Source: Hymenopellis radicata (lineage: Eukaryota > Basidiomycota > Agaricomycetes > Agaricales > Physalacriaceae). From it: 64,000 nucleotides of DNA. This document shows, piece after piece, positions 1-10,877 of the stretch. Location of the stretch: the NCBI GenBank assembly GCA_015501595.1, contig JADNRX010000237.1, positions 22,721 through 86,720 on the forward strand. Direction: 5' to 3'. The translations under genes and the position numbers were made by a program. Within the stretch, counting starts at the first letter, position 1. Every line of letters begins with the position of its first letter. Below the pieces are notes generated by a model. It was not told the origin of the DNA and ran no database searches. It was given only the letters and a program-made list of their open reading frames with translations.

Positions 1-161
1 TCGGTACATCTCTTTGAATATGACTTCATTCCTCTTCAGCATATGTGCTCTCTTGTGTATTTGACATGTTTCTTTGATGACTGCCGGTGAATTCGGCCAT
101 GTTGATTTCTGTCCTCATTTTTGGCTACTAACCTTGACAACAATGTCTTGTACACATTCCA

Positions 162-2264
162 GTGCGCGAGTGCGATGTTAAAAATTATTGTGAGTCACTG
201 ATCTCTTGCCCAAGGCAGTCCCGCACTATTTTTATAGGGAAAATACGGTCGTTTCCTCGCGAAACAGCTTGGAAACAGCTTGAGCGCTTGGATCCGGACA
301 CCGGACAGACCGCGAACTCGGAATCTACAAGTTCTGCTGACTTGTCTGTGGATACGGCAAATAGGAGCACTCTTGACTCTCTCTTTCCAATCTATGATGC
401 TTCTGGTAAGTGCAATTGACTGAAGATTATATAGGCTATCTCAGGCCATTTAATCGGTTATTCCTTGGCTCCTCCCGCGACCAAGGTGCTAGGAAATGCA
501 CCTCGTTCCTCCCGTTCCTCTTATAGATCACGCAAAACGGACGATTTGGACGAGGCAATGGTGAAATCGTCGACCGCGCGGCCTTGATCAACGTCTCCGA
601 TATTCAAACGTGCAAAGGATGGAACATTTGTTCAAATTCAACGTGTTGTGAAGTCTGGAACCCGAGTCCTGAAACGGGTTCTCTCTGACGACGAGTCTGA
701 CACTCGTAAATCGGACTCTGACCATCGCCGTGTCAAGAAGCGACGGTGTGGCGTCGTCTCCTCCCGGGTTGGGATGTCGTTGAAACGCAGACTTTCACGC
801 ACTGAATCCTGCAGTACCGACTCTGATACTCACCACCATCGCTCATAGAAAGCCCGGCACACTCGTCATATCTCTTTTTCGAAAAGACAGGAACAGTCCG
901 ATCATGATACGGACAGTAGCATGTCCGTTGACGAGCTTCGTCACTCTAGAAAGCACCGAAGTGTTACCTCTTCGTCTTCTAAAACCACTTCACGCGGCCC
1001 CGTCCATCTGACCTTCCACTCTCGTCCTGCCGTCGAGCATGACTCCAAATCCAAACTCCCCGATCCTCCGCCTTCTACGAAAATTTCAGGCTGTGGCGAC
1101 GAGCCCATAAACTCGGCACTTCTGTACAGGAAGGGCGAGAAGCTGGAGGACACGTGGGATGGTTATCCGGATGGCGACTTCACACTCGACATTACACATG
1201 ACGTGTTCGCAAAGACAAGACGGTACATATGGCCCCTCTCTTGCGACGATGGCGCCTCCTTTCCTTAATGCTGGACGGGTTAATTACTAGCGTGATAAGG
1301 TGAAGCGGGTGGCCAACATCTCTGGGAGCCATTTCCTCCGACTCCAATACGCTGTATTCAAGAAGAATCGACCTGGTTTCGTTATCCAGGAACATCTCGA
1401 TACGGAGATCGTGATCTCTATGCAAGGCGAGTTCATGAAAGCCATGCTTAAACTATCAATGACCGTCCCCTAAACGGGATGGTCTCTGATGCGGCTCATG
1501 GGTGGTGGCGTGTTCGGAGCGATCTCTTGATTGTCACCTCCGTTTATTATGCGTTCTTGTGCTGCTGGGTTCCCGCGTTTTTCAATGGAGCGTCTGCTGA
1601 ACACTTTGAATATCATTTCTATGCACTCTTCAAGAGTATACACAAGCAGGCAGCAAATAAAGACCTCGCTCTCCAGGTAGAATGGCTCGCTAGTGTGCGT
1701 ACTTGTTGTATACTTCGTTTACTTTCTAATCAGGTGTTCTAGGTCATCGATTTCAGTGAAGCCTAGCGTACGGGATTCCTTCTTGCATATGTCCTGTTCT
1801 CCGGCGAACAGGATAGCACTCGTACGGCGGCTGAACGGGGAAGACATTGGCAGGAGAAACTCGCTTTGCGCCTGTTGACGTTGGCTTGGAGGCAATCCAG
1901 ATCCTGGAGGACCGCATGTTTTCACTCGAAGGCTGCAGGGATTGCTGGTAACCGCCAATGGGGGCTCGACGCCGGTCATCATCAAGATGGATGGTCGCCG
2001 TACCATCAGGAGTGTCCATCATGGAGTGATGATGCGCGCAAAGATCACGAAGTTGAGGTATGTACTCGATGTATTGCTTCAATGTCTCACAAGTCTGAGA
2101 TGGACTACATTGATCTCAAGAAAGCGGACGACAGTCCTTCACCACGACAAGTGCAAGTCTTAGAGCGGAAGCGTCCAAAGCCGCGACAAAGTCGAAAGTC
2201 GGACAAGGAAAGAACCTTAGTAGATCACGGCTGCAGACCGCCGTACACTTTGATGGGATATTAG
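162..2264 (+). pseudogene. Decayed multi-fragment gene, possibly transposase-derived
   Basis: Several open stretches follow each other on the + strand but do not join into one clean reading frame. Around 648-848 and 921-1268 they encode Ser/Arg/Asp-rich low-complexity protein. At 1560-1680 the frame reads ...HFEYHFYALFKSIHKQA and ...KDLALQVEWLASV, and after a probable short intron it continues VIDFSEA, then a stop codon, then RTGFLLAYVLFSG (about 1743-1800). From memory, QVEWP followed by VIDFSEAER-GF occurs in agaricomycete MULE-type transposase-like proteins; this is an inference. At 1870-2010 a segment reads APVDV..EA...LEDRMFS and then, in another frame, AGNRQWGLD. The same words occur on the - strand at 13.7-13.9 kb. 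Stops and frame changes suggest a dead copy. Gene limits are unknown and the first bases may belong to a gene starting outside the window. Confidence 0.3.
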
Positions 2265-2425
2265 ATATTGGTACACGCACTAGATATAAGCTCTAAGCTT
2301 GTGTTTATAATCAAACCTCACTTACAACTCAAACCCCCAAAAGCTACGACCGAATCAACAGCTGATCGACAGAGTGTAACGCCCTTGTCACGCCACTGTC
2401 ACTTCCCATCACGCAGCATCATGCC

Positions 2426-2816
2426 CGTGCGTACTACCGTGGGGCTACCGTGACTACCGTGGGGCACTACCGTGGCCGTAGACGTTACCGTTTCAGTACC
2501 GTGGCCTACCGTGAGCCGTTACCGTTACCGTAAAATGGTCTACCGTGGTACCGTGGCCGCTACCGTGGCTACCGTGGTCACGCCGTTTTCCGTGAAGTCG
2601 ATATTACACATTTTTGAGGTAGAAATACATCCTTACAGGTAATTGACATTGAGATATGTAGTATACAGTGTCATCTCTACATCCTACGGTACTTGAATGC
2701 TGGGTACACTACCAAAATTCATCAGTTAAGACAGCGGGCAGTGGGCTCTGTGGCTGTGCTACCGTGGTTCCGTGGCACGGTACCGTGGACCACACGGTAA
2801 CGGTAACGGTAAAATC
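2426..2816. repeat. ACCGT/ACGGT-rich repeat, possibly a small mobile element
   Basis: TACCGTGG and GTTACCGTTACCGT words are densely repeated at 2426-2594. A second block at 2757-2816 has both TACCGTGG and the inverted form (ACGGTAACGGTAACGGT). A 160-base AT-richer core separates the two blocks. Inverted arrays of a short word at both ends fit subterminal repeats of a non-autonomous DNA transposon, but no target-site duplication was found. The right block forms part of the last exon of the neighbouring kinase gene. Confidence 0.55.
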
Positions 2817-4334
2817 TTGCTGCCCATCGCTGGGCATGCCATTGACAGTGAGTGTTGGCGGATGGAACCCGGATAGTATTTGGGAAGGGGATGTCCAGTC
2901 TGATGAATAATCTGTGACCTGAAAGGTGGTACCGAGGGCCTTCAATGACGAAATGACGATGTGGGTAGTAGGCCGCTCTTTTGCACTAAAAGACAAGCAC
3001 GACATCACCAGGGACCATAGCTGTTCCGAAGGAAACAAATTAGTAGACGGCCGAGTATCTAAACGTGAGCCGTTGACGGGTTGTACAACAAAGTTGAAAT
3101 TTAATCACATACTTCGATAATCGTGCACCCAAAGGAGTATATATCCAGTGCAGTAAAATAATCGTTCTCAAACAGAGAAAAATTCATCATTTCGGGGGGA
3201 AGCCATCGAAGAGAGCCTCGAAGTTCCATTGCAGAGCTCCCCGGTGAACGTGATTCAGCCAAGAGAGCGAGACCGAAGTCTGCCAGACAACAAGACCAGT
3301 CATTCTTGACGAGAATATTGGCCTGCAGAGAGGTAAATCAACCGGCTTGAACGGTCAGAATTGCTTACTCCTTTAATATCGCCGTGAACAACTGGGGGAT
3401 CGAAGTCGTGCAAGTACTGTATGCCTTCCGCTATTTCAAGTATCTGGGATAAGTTTGGCCTCAGTAGCGCGGCTTAGGCTTGGAGTGCACGTACAGCCTT
3501 CATGCGATCATGTTCTGGATTCCTCTGTAGGAATTCCATAAGACTTCCGTTCTTCATCCAAGGTGAAATCAGGCAGAGCCGTGAAGCAAAAAGTTTATCG
3601 CTCATTCCAAAGAAAGGAAGGATGCTCGGGTGACGCAGTTGCCGCCAGAGAAGAGCTTCACGGCGACAGTCCTACATCGGTCGCCTTTTCAGCCTGCTTC
3701 ACGCGGCACCAGCTGATATGAGACGTACCTTGAACAGCTCGCTGGCATTGTAACCGCCAGCGAAGAATCTCAGGACCTTGAGGGAAACAGTAGTTTGCTT
3801 CATGGAGCCTTTCCAGATGTCCTGTGAAATAATTCGTCAAATAGTACTATGACAATTCGGCAATCGAAAAATAGCTAACCGCGAACCCCCCGCCACACAC
3901 TGGATGGTTCCCAGATATTTCCGCACTCTGACAGAAGAACGACGATGGTACAAGATCATAGCGTTCCCCGAGAACACGCAGACACCTCAGGCATTTCATA
4001 CGATAGCCGGACGTGTCACTCCGAGACACATCGTCGGAATCCAATTCCTATTGTCCAAGAGATGTTAGCACGATTATCTAGATTTCAAATAGCTTTGGTG
4101 GCGCACAGTCTGTAGAACGTCCATCACTGCCTGAGACAGTTTTCGATCGAGACGAGATACAAGTGTTCTCCAAGGCGCAGGCAAGGACGTTAATATCGTC
4201 CTGCACTGTGAGACGAGGCGCTCTTTATTCTTTTCCGAGCTGAAGAGGTCGGACCACTCCATGAGACGCAATCGGTGGATGTGGTATGTGATGACAGCAG
4301 TGCGACCTGTGCTGCTGCTGCAGGCCCCCATCAT
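2709..4334 (-). CDS. Tyrosine-kinase-like protein kinase, seven exons
   Basis: Hand-spliced exons are 4334-4107, 4047-3880, 3821-3729, 3671-3495, 3443-3369, 3322-3109 and 3058-2709. They join in frame to about 434 residues. The N-terminal part (about residues 1-130) is helical and typical of basidiomycete kinases of this kind. The kinase domain starts at HPVCGGGFADIWKG (glycine loop) and continues with VSLKVLRFF (beta-3 lysine), YLHDFDPPVVHGDIKG.NILV (catalytic loop with HGD in place of HRD), LADFGLAL (metal-binding DFG), LRWLPPEMM (APE equivalent), DIYSFGCTIIEVYT and a final CLSFSAKERPT (subdomain XI). Loop, lysine, Asp and DFG are all present, so activity is plausible. The most N-terminal Met is uncertain; another in-frame region begins near 4410. 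The last ~40 residues (TVTVTVWSTVPCHG...) are encoded by the ACCGT repeat and are probably not ancestral. The protein is probably a cytosolic signalling kinase; its substrate is unknown. Confidence 0.75.
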
Positions 4335-4755
4335 TGATCCAACGTTCCGGAAAAATCCGCAGGGGCAGTTTAGCTGTCAATGCTCTACAGGTTAACGTAC
4401 CCCTACGCAAGCAAGGCTGTCAGCACTCAACTTCATCATGAGGAAATTCGTCAAAGGGTTAACTAATACAGGGAGTAGAGGTGACTGGCCTCATACATCG
4501 GGAATGGGGAAGCAATATGCATGTGCGTGATTGGTTGTGGGTCTTTCCGTTATATCCAGTTAACAAATGAAGTCAACAGTACGTGGAGCGACGAGTCCGA
4601 CCCAGAAGCCATAGAATGCCATTTGGGTTTCTGCGCGTCGTAATAGGACAACAGGTATCGAATATGAGGGTATAATATATCGAGCATAAGTATCCAATTA
4701 TATAGTGTGTTATAACTTCATTGCCCGTCCGAATTCAACAATGAAAATAAGACGG
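4335..4755. other. Intergenic, nothing recognised
   Basis: This stretch lies between the 5' end of the kinase gene and the 3' end of zinc-finger gene A. An unexplained frame at 4335-4410 could be a 5' exon or leader of the kinase gene. No repeat, RNA gene or clear promoter motif was seen. Confidence 0.4.
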
Positions 4756-6823
4756 TCAATTCCGTGTAACCAGCTTCTTCGAGGAACGCGACTTTCCTAC
4801 CGTCGCGTTTGATCCATGGTGAAGGCGCTTATGTCGCTGGAGCGAACTTTGATCACGATACGGGTTTCCACATAGTGAGCATGCAGCGGGAGGCGCGCCG
4901 CTGTGTTTGTCTCGCATATGTCCTACGCCCATAGACTGGTAAGTGGGAAGCCATCAAATATGAGGGATTAACTCACTGTCGCGAGCGCTCTTGATCGTGA
5001 AACTCCTCACCGGGGAACATAAGTAGCAGAAAAACGAAGCAACCTTGTTTTTCCAACGCATCTTTTCCAGTGCCTTGGGGTCAGGTTTTCGTTCACCACG
5101 GGTGTGTTTGGGGAAGTTGCATTGCGAAGATACTATTAATCCGGAGCGACGCTATCGGCGGCGCCGGGCAAAGTAGGCGGCGTTACCTGAGGAACAGGCA
5201 TCGGAGGGTCCACGTCCATGGACGGTGGAACGTAGCTCGCCGGTGGGCGTTCTCTGAAAACGAAGCTGATTTGATCTTGGTCTGGATTAGTGGTGTGTCG
5301 GTCGTAATTCAACGAGGACTGCGAATTCGGGAGCGTTAAACTTTCGTAGTTCGGCTGGCGAGGATCACTGCTCTGACCAACCAGACCAAACCCGTTGCAG
5401 GGCGAACTGTAATCCGTCAGTGGTTCAGACGGTGGAGGCCCTTCGCTGTGTTGAACCTCGGCGCTATACATCGGTGACGAGCTGGAATAATTGTAGGGCT
5501 GCATGTCGACATGACTGGCTGGAGCCGTAAGATACGTAGAGCTTATGCCCTCGACAGGAAGAACAGTCCTGTCCCATGTGGCTTCGCCTTGGGAAGATAA
5601 ACCAGTATTAAGAGCCGGTGGGAGAGTCAGGGGCGGTGTTGGCCAAGACGTGGGCGCTAGAGCGCTGCCAGTGCCAGCGAAGTCATTGTATTGCAACAAG
5701 TCCACGGCATTCTCTGCGGTACCCATGGCCTCTTGTGATACGGCGAAGCTGTTGTTTCTCTCGTGAATCAGAGTAGCCTGCACTCCCAAATGAGACTCTG
5801 AATGGTTGCGATAGCGCATGCCAAGCAACCTCGAATGCGAAGACTGGCCCATGGAGTCCGAATAACGACGCTCAATGCGGTGTTGGACATGGAGGAATGC
5901 GGGGTCGCTGATATTAACAGGGGAGGGATATTCGAGGGTGAAGGCGTTGGGGATCGAGCAGTCGAGGACAGGAGGGAATGAGGCTTTCCATCCACATGCA
6001 TATCATTGAATTGTTCCGTTAAGAGGGAAGAGTGAGATAAACGTCGACGATGAAGGTTGGGGATTGGGAACTTGGTGCGGTTAAGTTGGAATCAGAATGA
6101 CGACGAGCGACTCCGGGTCTGTAGTGAGCACCATAAGGCTGAGGGATTTGCAAATCGTGACAATAAAAGTTCGAAGGTACGGTGAGCGTCTGTTCGCTTG
6201 CGACGTTCGGGAGTCGGAATGAAAGGAGGGATGGGATTGGGAAACAATGGAGGGGCTTGTCGGGGAAACGGGAATATGAGAGAATCGTCGTCTCCGTGAG
6301 GATCAATGATTGCGACGTTCGAGTCCCCATGAAAAAAGAATTGGGATTGGGAAACGACGGAGGGACTTCCCAACGAATTTGGTAATATGAGAGAATCGTC
6401 GTCGTCGGTAACTGAAAATGATGAGCAAACTGCAGCTGTATCTGGCATAGCATCTAAGGACGACGCACAGGGACTTTCGTCTAAAGTAGACGCTGTTATA
6501 CCCGTAAAATCGGACGCGTTACTCCATCCGCTGTCAGAACTGAGACGTCTGCCGTGAGGAAAAGTACGAAGAAAAGTAAGATGTGGATTACCATTAGATG
6601 TTCTTCGAAATGGGCCCCAGCCCGGGTGTGTCGGCGCTGTTCCTGCATCTAGGTGAAAATGACTGCTGTCCCTAGAGAATAGGCTATTGGTATCACGCAG
6701 AGGATACAGTTATAATCCAACTTACACAGATATTTGCATAGATCCGCTCTCATCCTCCAAAAAGAACGCATGCTCTCCTGCTTCGTCAACGGGAGGAGGC
6801 TGGTCAGCGTTGGAGGCAGCCAT
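4756..6823 (-). CDS. Two-finger C2H2 zinc-finger protein (gene A)
   Basis: The start ATG at 6823 opens an exon reading ...PPVDEAGEHAFFLEDESGSMQIS, which matches the first exon of gene B (APAVDREEHFFYLQNDAGLVQLS). A long Ser/Pro-rich region follows with RRHSDS and RRYSDSMGQ motifs, also shared with gene B. A basic stretch (TRGERKPDPKALEKMR) precedes finger 1. Finger 1 is FFCYLC...ARDR-HMRDKH, interrupted by a phase-1 intron (GTGAGT...CGTAG, about 4930-4985) just before the first His. Finger 2 is CSLCGNPYRDQSSLQRH...H. The protein ends ...KKLVTRN. It is probably a nuclear DNA-binding protein. Exon edges at 6000-6450 and at 5130-5180 are unresolved; an unusually short (~40-base) intron or a frameshift is needed there. 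The spacing between Cys and His in finger 1 is two residues longer than standard. Confidence 0.6.
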
Positions 6824-6904
6824 GCGGCACAGTCAGACGACGCCCGACAGGTCGAGGTAAGAAAGGAGGGTGTTGAAATCCTAAAGATCCCAGTGTCTTG
6901 GCGC

Positions 6905-6913
6905 CTTTTTATA
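6905..6913 (-). promoter_or_regulatory. TATA box of gene A
   Basis: On the - strand the sequence reads TATAAAAAG, about 85 bases before the ATG of gene A at 6823. This is the spacing expected for a fungal TATA box with a short leader. Confidence 0.5.
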
Positions 6914-6929
6914 CCCCGTGGCGAAGGCG

Positions 6930-7771
6930 CTGCTAGCTGTGAACTTTAGCTGTTAACGTTGATATGCCTCAACGCCGAGTCAAATGAATGTTCACCTAAG
7001 GTTGAGGGCGCAAGCATGCCTGCCTGGACGGGTGGATATGGAGCGTTCCAAACTCATCGCTGCAGAGAAAGTCGGAAAATGAGCGGGTGGTAAGTTGATG
7101 GGCAGCATGCCATCGCCCCTCATGCCGTTACAATCAAAAGGCCTGGCCCTTGAATTTCGGAATCAACAAGTTTGCGAACTGATCTCGTGGACGGGGACCA
7201 AGCGAGACATCAGACATAGATGGCTACAATCAGCACGGAGGAAACCACTCTACGTGGAAGGCTGATGTAACAAATTGCAATGACGCCACGATGATTGTAC
7301 TGTAGCACTCGAATTCGTGCGAGGAACGAGTAGTTCGGGAGTGCTTTGTTTGTGTCGATGAAGCGGGAAAGGGCGAACAATTCTATTTATACACGCTGGT
7401 TTGCTTCCTCTTTTGGATTATCGTGTATACACAACTCCAAACAACGCGAACGCGTAAGTAGGGCGTGCTATGGACGTCCCCACTTTGTTTCCCTTCGACC
7501 TCCACCGCTCACTGCCCGGATACCTATTCGCGTCGAACTCGTTCAAGTTGACAGCCCAACGAGCCCGCTCGTTCATCATTGTACAGGGGCCTAGAAATAC
7601 AAATGTGCAAATGTCGCAGAGCCGTTAGAACGAGTTAAGTACCTACGTACTGCAGGCTGGGGTATGTACAGCGAACAAAGATGTCTCGTGGGTATTGAAT
7701 GTATAAGGTATCGAGGCGATGTGTAACTGATTATAAGATCTAAAACCCGAGAGAAATTTGTCCCTCCTGAA
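6930..7771. other. Intergenic between genes A and B
   Basis: This holds the upstream region of gene A and the 3' flank of gene B. The open frame at 7346-7594 (+) has no recognisable domain, no splice support and no paralogue among the neighbouring cluster intergenics, so I do not call it. Confidence 0.4.
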
Positions 7772-9898
7772 TCAACGTTGCTTTAGCTTCTTACGAGGCT
7801 TTCCCACTTTAGGATTAGGACCGTGTTGATTGCGCCAATGTCGTTGAACGGATGTCTGATCGCGATAAACGTTTCCACACACCGGGCATCTTGGGGGAGG
7901 TCCGCCACCGTGCTTTTCTCGCGTATGACCTGAGAAGCCGGTTTCAACGAACGCTCATTACATCCAAGAGAAGAAACTTACGAACTAAAGCACTCTTGAT
8001 AGTGTAACCGCGGTGTGGTGAACATTTCTGTGCAAAAATAGCGAGGCTGGATGTTAACCTTGCGCATTTTCTGCTGTGCCCCGGGTCGTGTTTCCGTGTG
8101 CCTCGTGTCTGCTTGCAGCCCATACGAAGGACTATAGTGCCAGGTCCTGCTAAAGCAGTTTCGGAGCTAGGCGACGCCACGTGAGGGACTGGCATGGTTG
8201 GTGCCGCAGACGTAGATTCGAGTCCGTGGGCACACGTTGTCCGCAAACATATAAGATTGGCGGACTCTCTAAACTCGCGTCGCCCAAAGCGTTGTTAAGA
8301 GCATTGTACTCCGCTGAGTCCTGTGGCGTCGGAAAGAAGACCCCGTCGTAGCTTTGGGAGGACGCCGACAGTGCAGTCAGAGTCTGGTTACCCACCAGGT
8401 CCTGCGTGTCAACATGCAAATGCAGATCATTGCCATCAACGAGATTATAATGCTCTGGCGTTCCTGATGGCGCCATGGAATTAGCCTGAGTGGTATATGT
8501 CGACGGAACGTCAAAATACTGGTACCCAGATTCAGGTCCTTGCATCTGGGTCCCATGTCCATGTCCTGTGGTATTGGGCTGCGAGTTGTTAACTTCGGCA
8601 GCAAAGCTCCCGGGTTCGGGAGAGCTAGAGGATACATTTGGGTATCCCACGCAACACTAGGAGACGACGGAGGACCATGAACATCAAGCGCCATTCCGAG
8701 GGAAGACGAATCAACCGTCGAGGGAGCCATCGCTGGTGCCATATGTGATGGTGCGTACCAATGACTCGAAGGAGCGCCTGAGGAAATCGACGCGCGGTCC
8801 TCAGGCTCTTGGAGCGCATTACTCAAGGAACTCGAGTTTCCCCGTACAATAGGGCATCTGTTAGCAGGCACCGCATCGTATGTGTTTGACCCCAAGACAG
8901 ACTCTGAGTGGCGGTGGTGGAGCATGCCAGGGATTTGCCTAGACCATTGACCAGCCGAGTCTGAGTGGCGCCGCATAACCGTACGATCGGCTATAGGTAT
9001 AGAGAGTCGGTCGGAGGAATCGTCATTGGCGGGTGATGGATATCCTGAATGCGAGTACGACGAGGAGGACGTAGAGGGCAGAGACGCCATGGCCGACTGG
9101 GCTTCGAATCCTTCACCAACATGCAAGTTCTTCATATCCGTGATTATGAGCGAATCAGAAGGACTCTGACGGTGAAGGATGGGACGTGGGGGACGCCGTG
9201 GTACGTGAGATTCGGAATGCCGACGACCCGAGCTGTACGCCTCAGTATGCATAGGCGGCTGGAGGTAATACTGAGAAGACGCGTTGGAGTAAGGGTCGGA
9301 GGGAATGTCCAGCGCCTGCTGGAAGTCCGACTGGTTCCATGTCTGTTCAGAGAACGCCGGCTGACGCGATACTGCGTCGTCCTCGTTGTCCGAGGCTGTA
9401 ACTGAACGGTCTGAATGAGAAGATGCGACAGTGAAGGCAAGGTAGACGCACAAGGATCCTCGTCAACAGTAGACGACGTAACACCGAACGACTCAAGGCT
9501 ACCACTCCACGCACTGTCAGACTCTGGAACATAGGACTTGATGAGTACTACGCATGAAGACTAGCCTTCACGTACCGTTGGAAACTCTTCGCTGCGACCA
9601 AACAGCACTCCCCCCCATCATCGCTCCCTCTGTCCCCGATGCATAACCGCTACCGCTATAGACGACCCAGGTCAGTACGTCGTAGCAAAACCCGGCAACA
9701 CATAACGCACGGAGATAGCTGCACGAGTCCGGCGTCGTTCTGGAGATAGAAAAAATGCTCCTCTCGGTCAACAGCAGGAGCATAGCCTTCATCGACGTCC
9801 ATGCCAGTAGAGCCAGAGGTAAGGCGACGCCTGGGCGAACGAACCTTGCTCTCCCCGTCAGCGTTATGATTTGGAGGACGATACGGAAGGCATGTCAT
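7772..9898 (-). pseudogene. Two-finger C2H2 zinc-finger gene B, with frame breaks
   Basis: This is the closest relative of gene A in the window. It has the same first-exon pattern (EHFFYLQNDAG), the same Ser-rich body with RRHSDSAGQ and HRHSESVLG, and the same basic region (TRGTRKHDP). Finger 2 is CPVCGNVYRDQTSVQRH...H, then a Lys/Arg tail ending KKLKQR. The conserved phase-1 intron (GTAAGT...CTCAG) again cuts finger 1 before its first His (ALVR-HTREKH). Finger 1 looks broken: the frame leading in reads RYFCTE and the frame leading out reads CSPHRGYTIKS, and one extra A near 8025 separates them. Further frame changes occur near 8640, 8200 and 9430; the last can be explained by a 41-base GTGCGT...TTCAG intron. 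It may be a recent pseudogene or contain sequencing indels. The start at 9898 is the first Met of the conserved exon. Confidence 0.5.
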
Positions 9899-9964
9899 GA
9901 GGGAGAAGAGGGAATGGGGCGGGCGTGAGGATCCCTACTGGCCTAACATTTTGACGTGCAGAGC

Positions 9965-9971
9965 TTTTATA
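9965..9971 (-). promoter_or_regulatory. TATA box of gene B
   Basis: TATAAAA on the - strand, about 67-73 bases before the ATG at 9898. The position is similar to that in genes A and F. Confidence 0.5.
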
Positions 9972-9989
9972 ATACTAGCGATTCCAGAG

Positions 9990-10877
9990 TTTGTTCCAAA
10001 GGCTGTTAAATAGCTGTTTAGCTGTTATAACCTTTAAATACACGCCGTGTGAAAAATATTTCTATATCCATTTACCTCGTAAACGCGACAAACGCGATCC
10101 TGGGGTGAGTTGAGGGATCCGGAAGTGTTTTATGATGATCACTGCTGAGAGCAAGTTGGCCAGGTGCTAGCGGGAAGCCTATCGCCTCCGATGCCGTTAC
10201 AAGCCTCATTGCATCAAGGAACCTAGTACAAATCCATCTGGACTCGGGCGACAAGTTTGGGAGAAGGTTATACCAAGCAAAACATCAAGCGGACATTGTT
10301 ACAATCAGCGCGGACAAAACGACTCTGCAAGTGGAAGACTGGTACAAGAAGCAAGTGCGTTCGAACCGGTGTCAGAATCAAAGCGACTGATCGGCGTCCA
10401 GGCAGACCGCGACCATCTGAAACAGAAGAAAATAAAGTGCTGAAAGCGGAAACTAGAAGTGTGGCGTGGTGGGTTTCCCAACGCAGTAGGATCTGCCAGA
10501 TATGATGGGGGATCGACAGAGGCCCAGGATGATGTTGAAACTCCGACTCTATCTTCCCTTGGCTGATGAAAAAAAACGTTTTGTATTCTGAGAGTTGGGT
10601 CGCGTTAACGTGATATGATACAAATTGTAGAAATGTATAAACTGTCCCTTGAAAATGCAATGCCAAGTGAGAATGACTGGTCCGTGCGGTGATATGATAC
10701 ATGAAAAAGTGAACTGCAGTATGTACGACAACCAAGACGACCTGCGCATGGCATTAAATGAGGATATAAAAGATGATACAAGAAAGCAAAGCGAAACGTG
10801 ACGGCGATATGCGGCAATGATAACAAAACGACCGAGATCAATTGACAAGATGAAAGGCGACGATGAGCGGGGGTACT
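9990..10877. other. Intergenic between genes B and C
   Basis: The open frames here on the - strand (10268-10848) are hydrophobic and AT-biased, have no paralogue and show no splice pattern. They are probably chance frames. No repeat was recognised. Confidence 0.35.

Noticed and set aside
2426..2816. ACCGT repeats considered as a CRISPR array or telomere tract
   Set aside because: Units are short and irregular with no spacers of constant length, and the motif is not a telomere repeat. A mobile-element end is more likely.
8377..9453. A single 358-residue open frame taken as a complete gene
   Set aside because: It is only the middle exon region of zinc-finger gene B; its last ~90 residues are in the wrong frame compared with the Ser/Gly-rich continuation.
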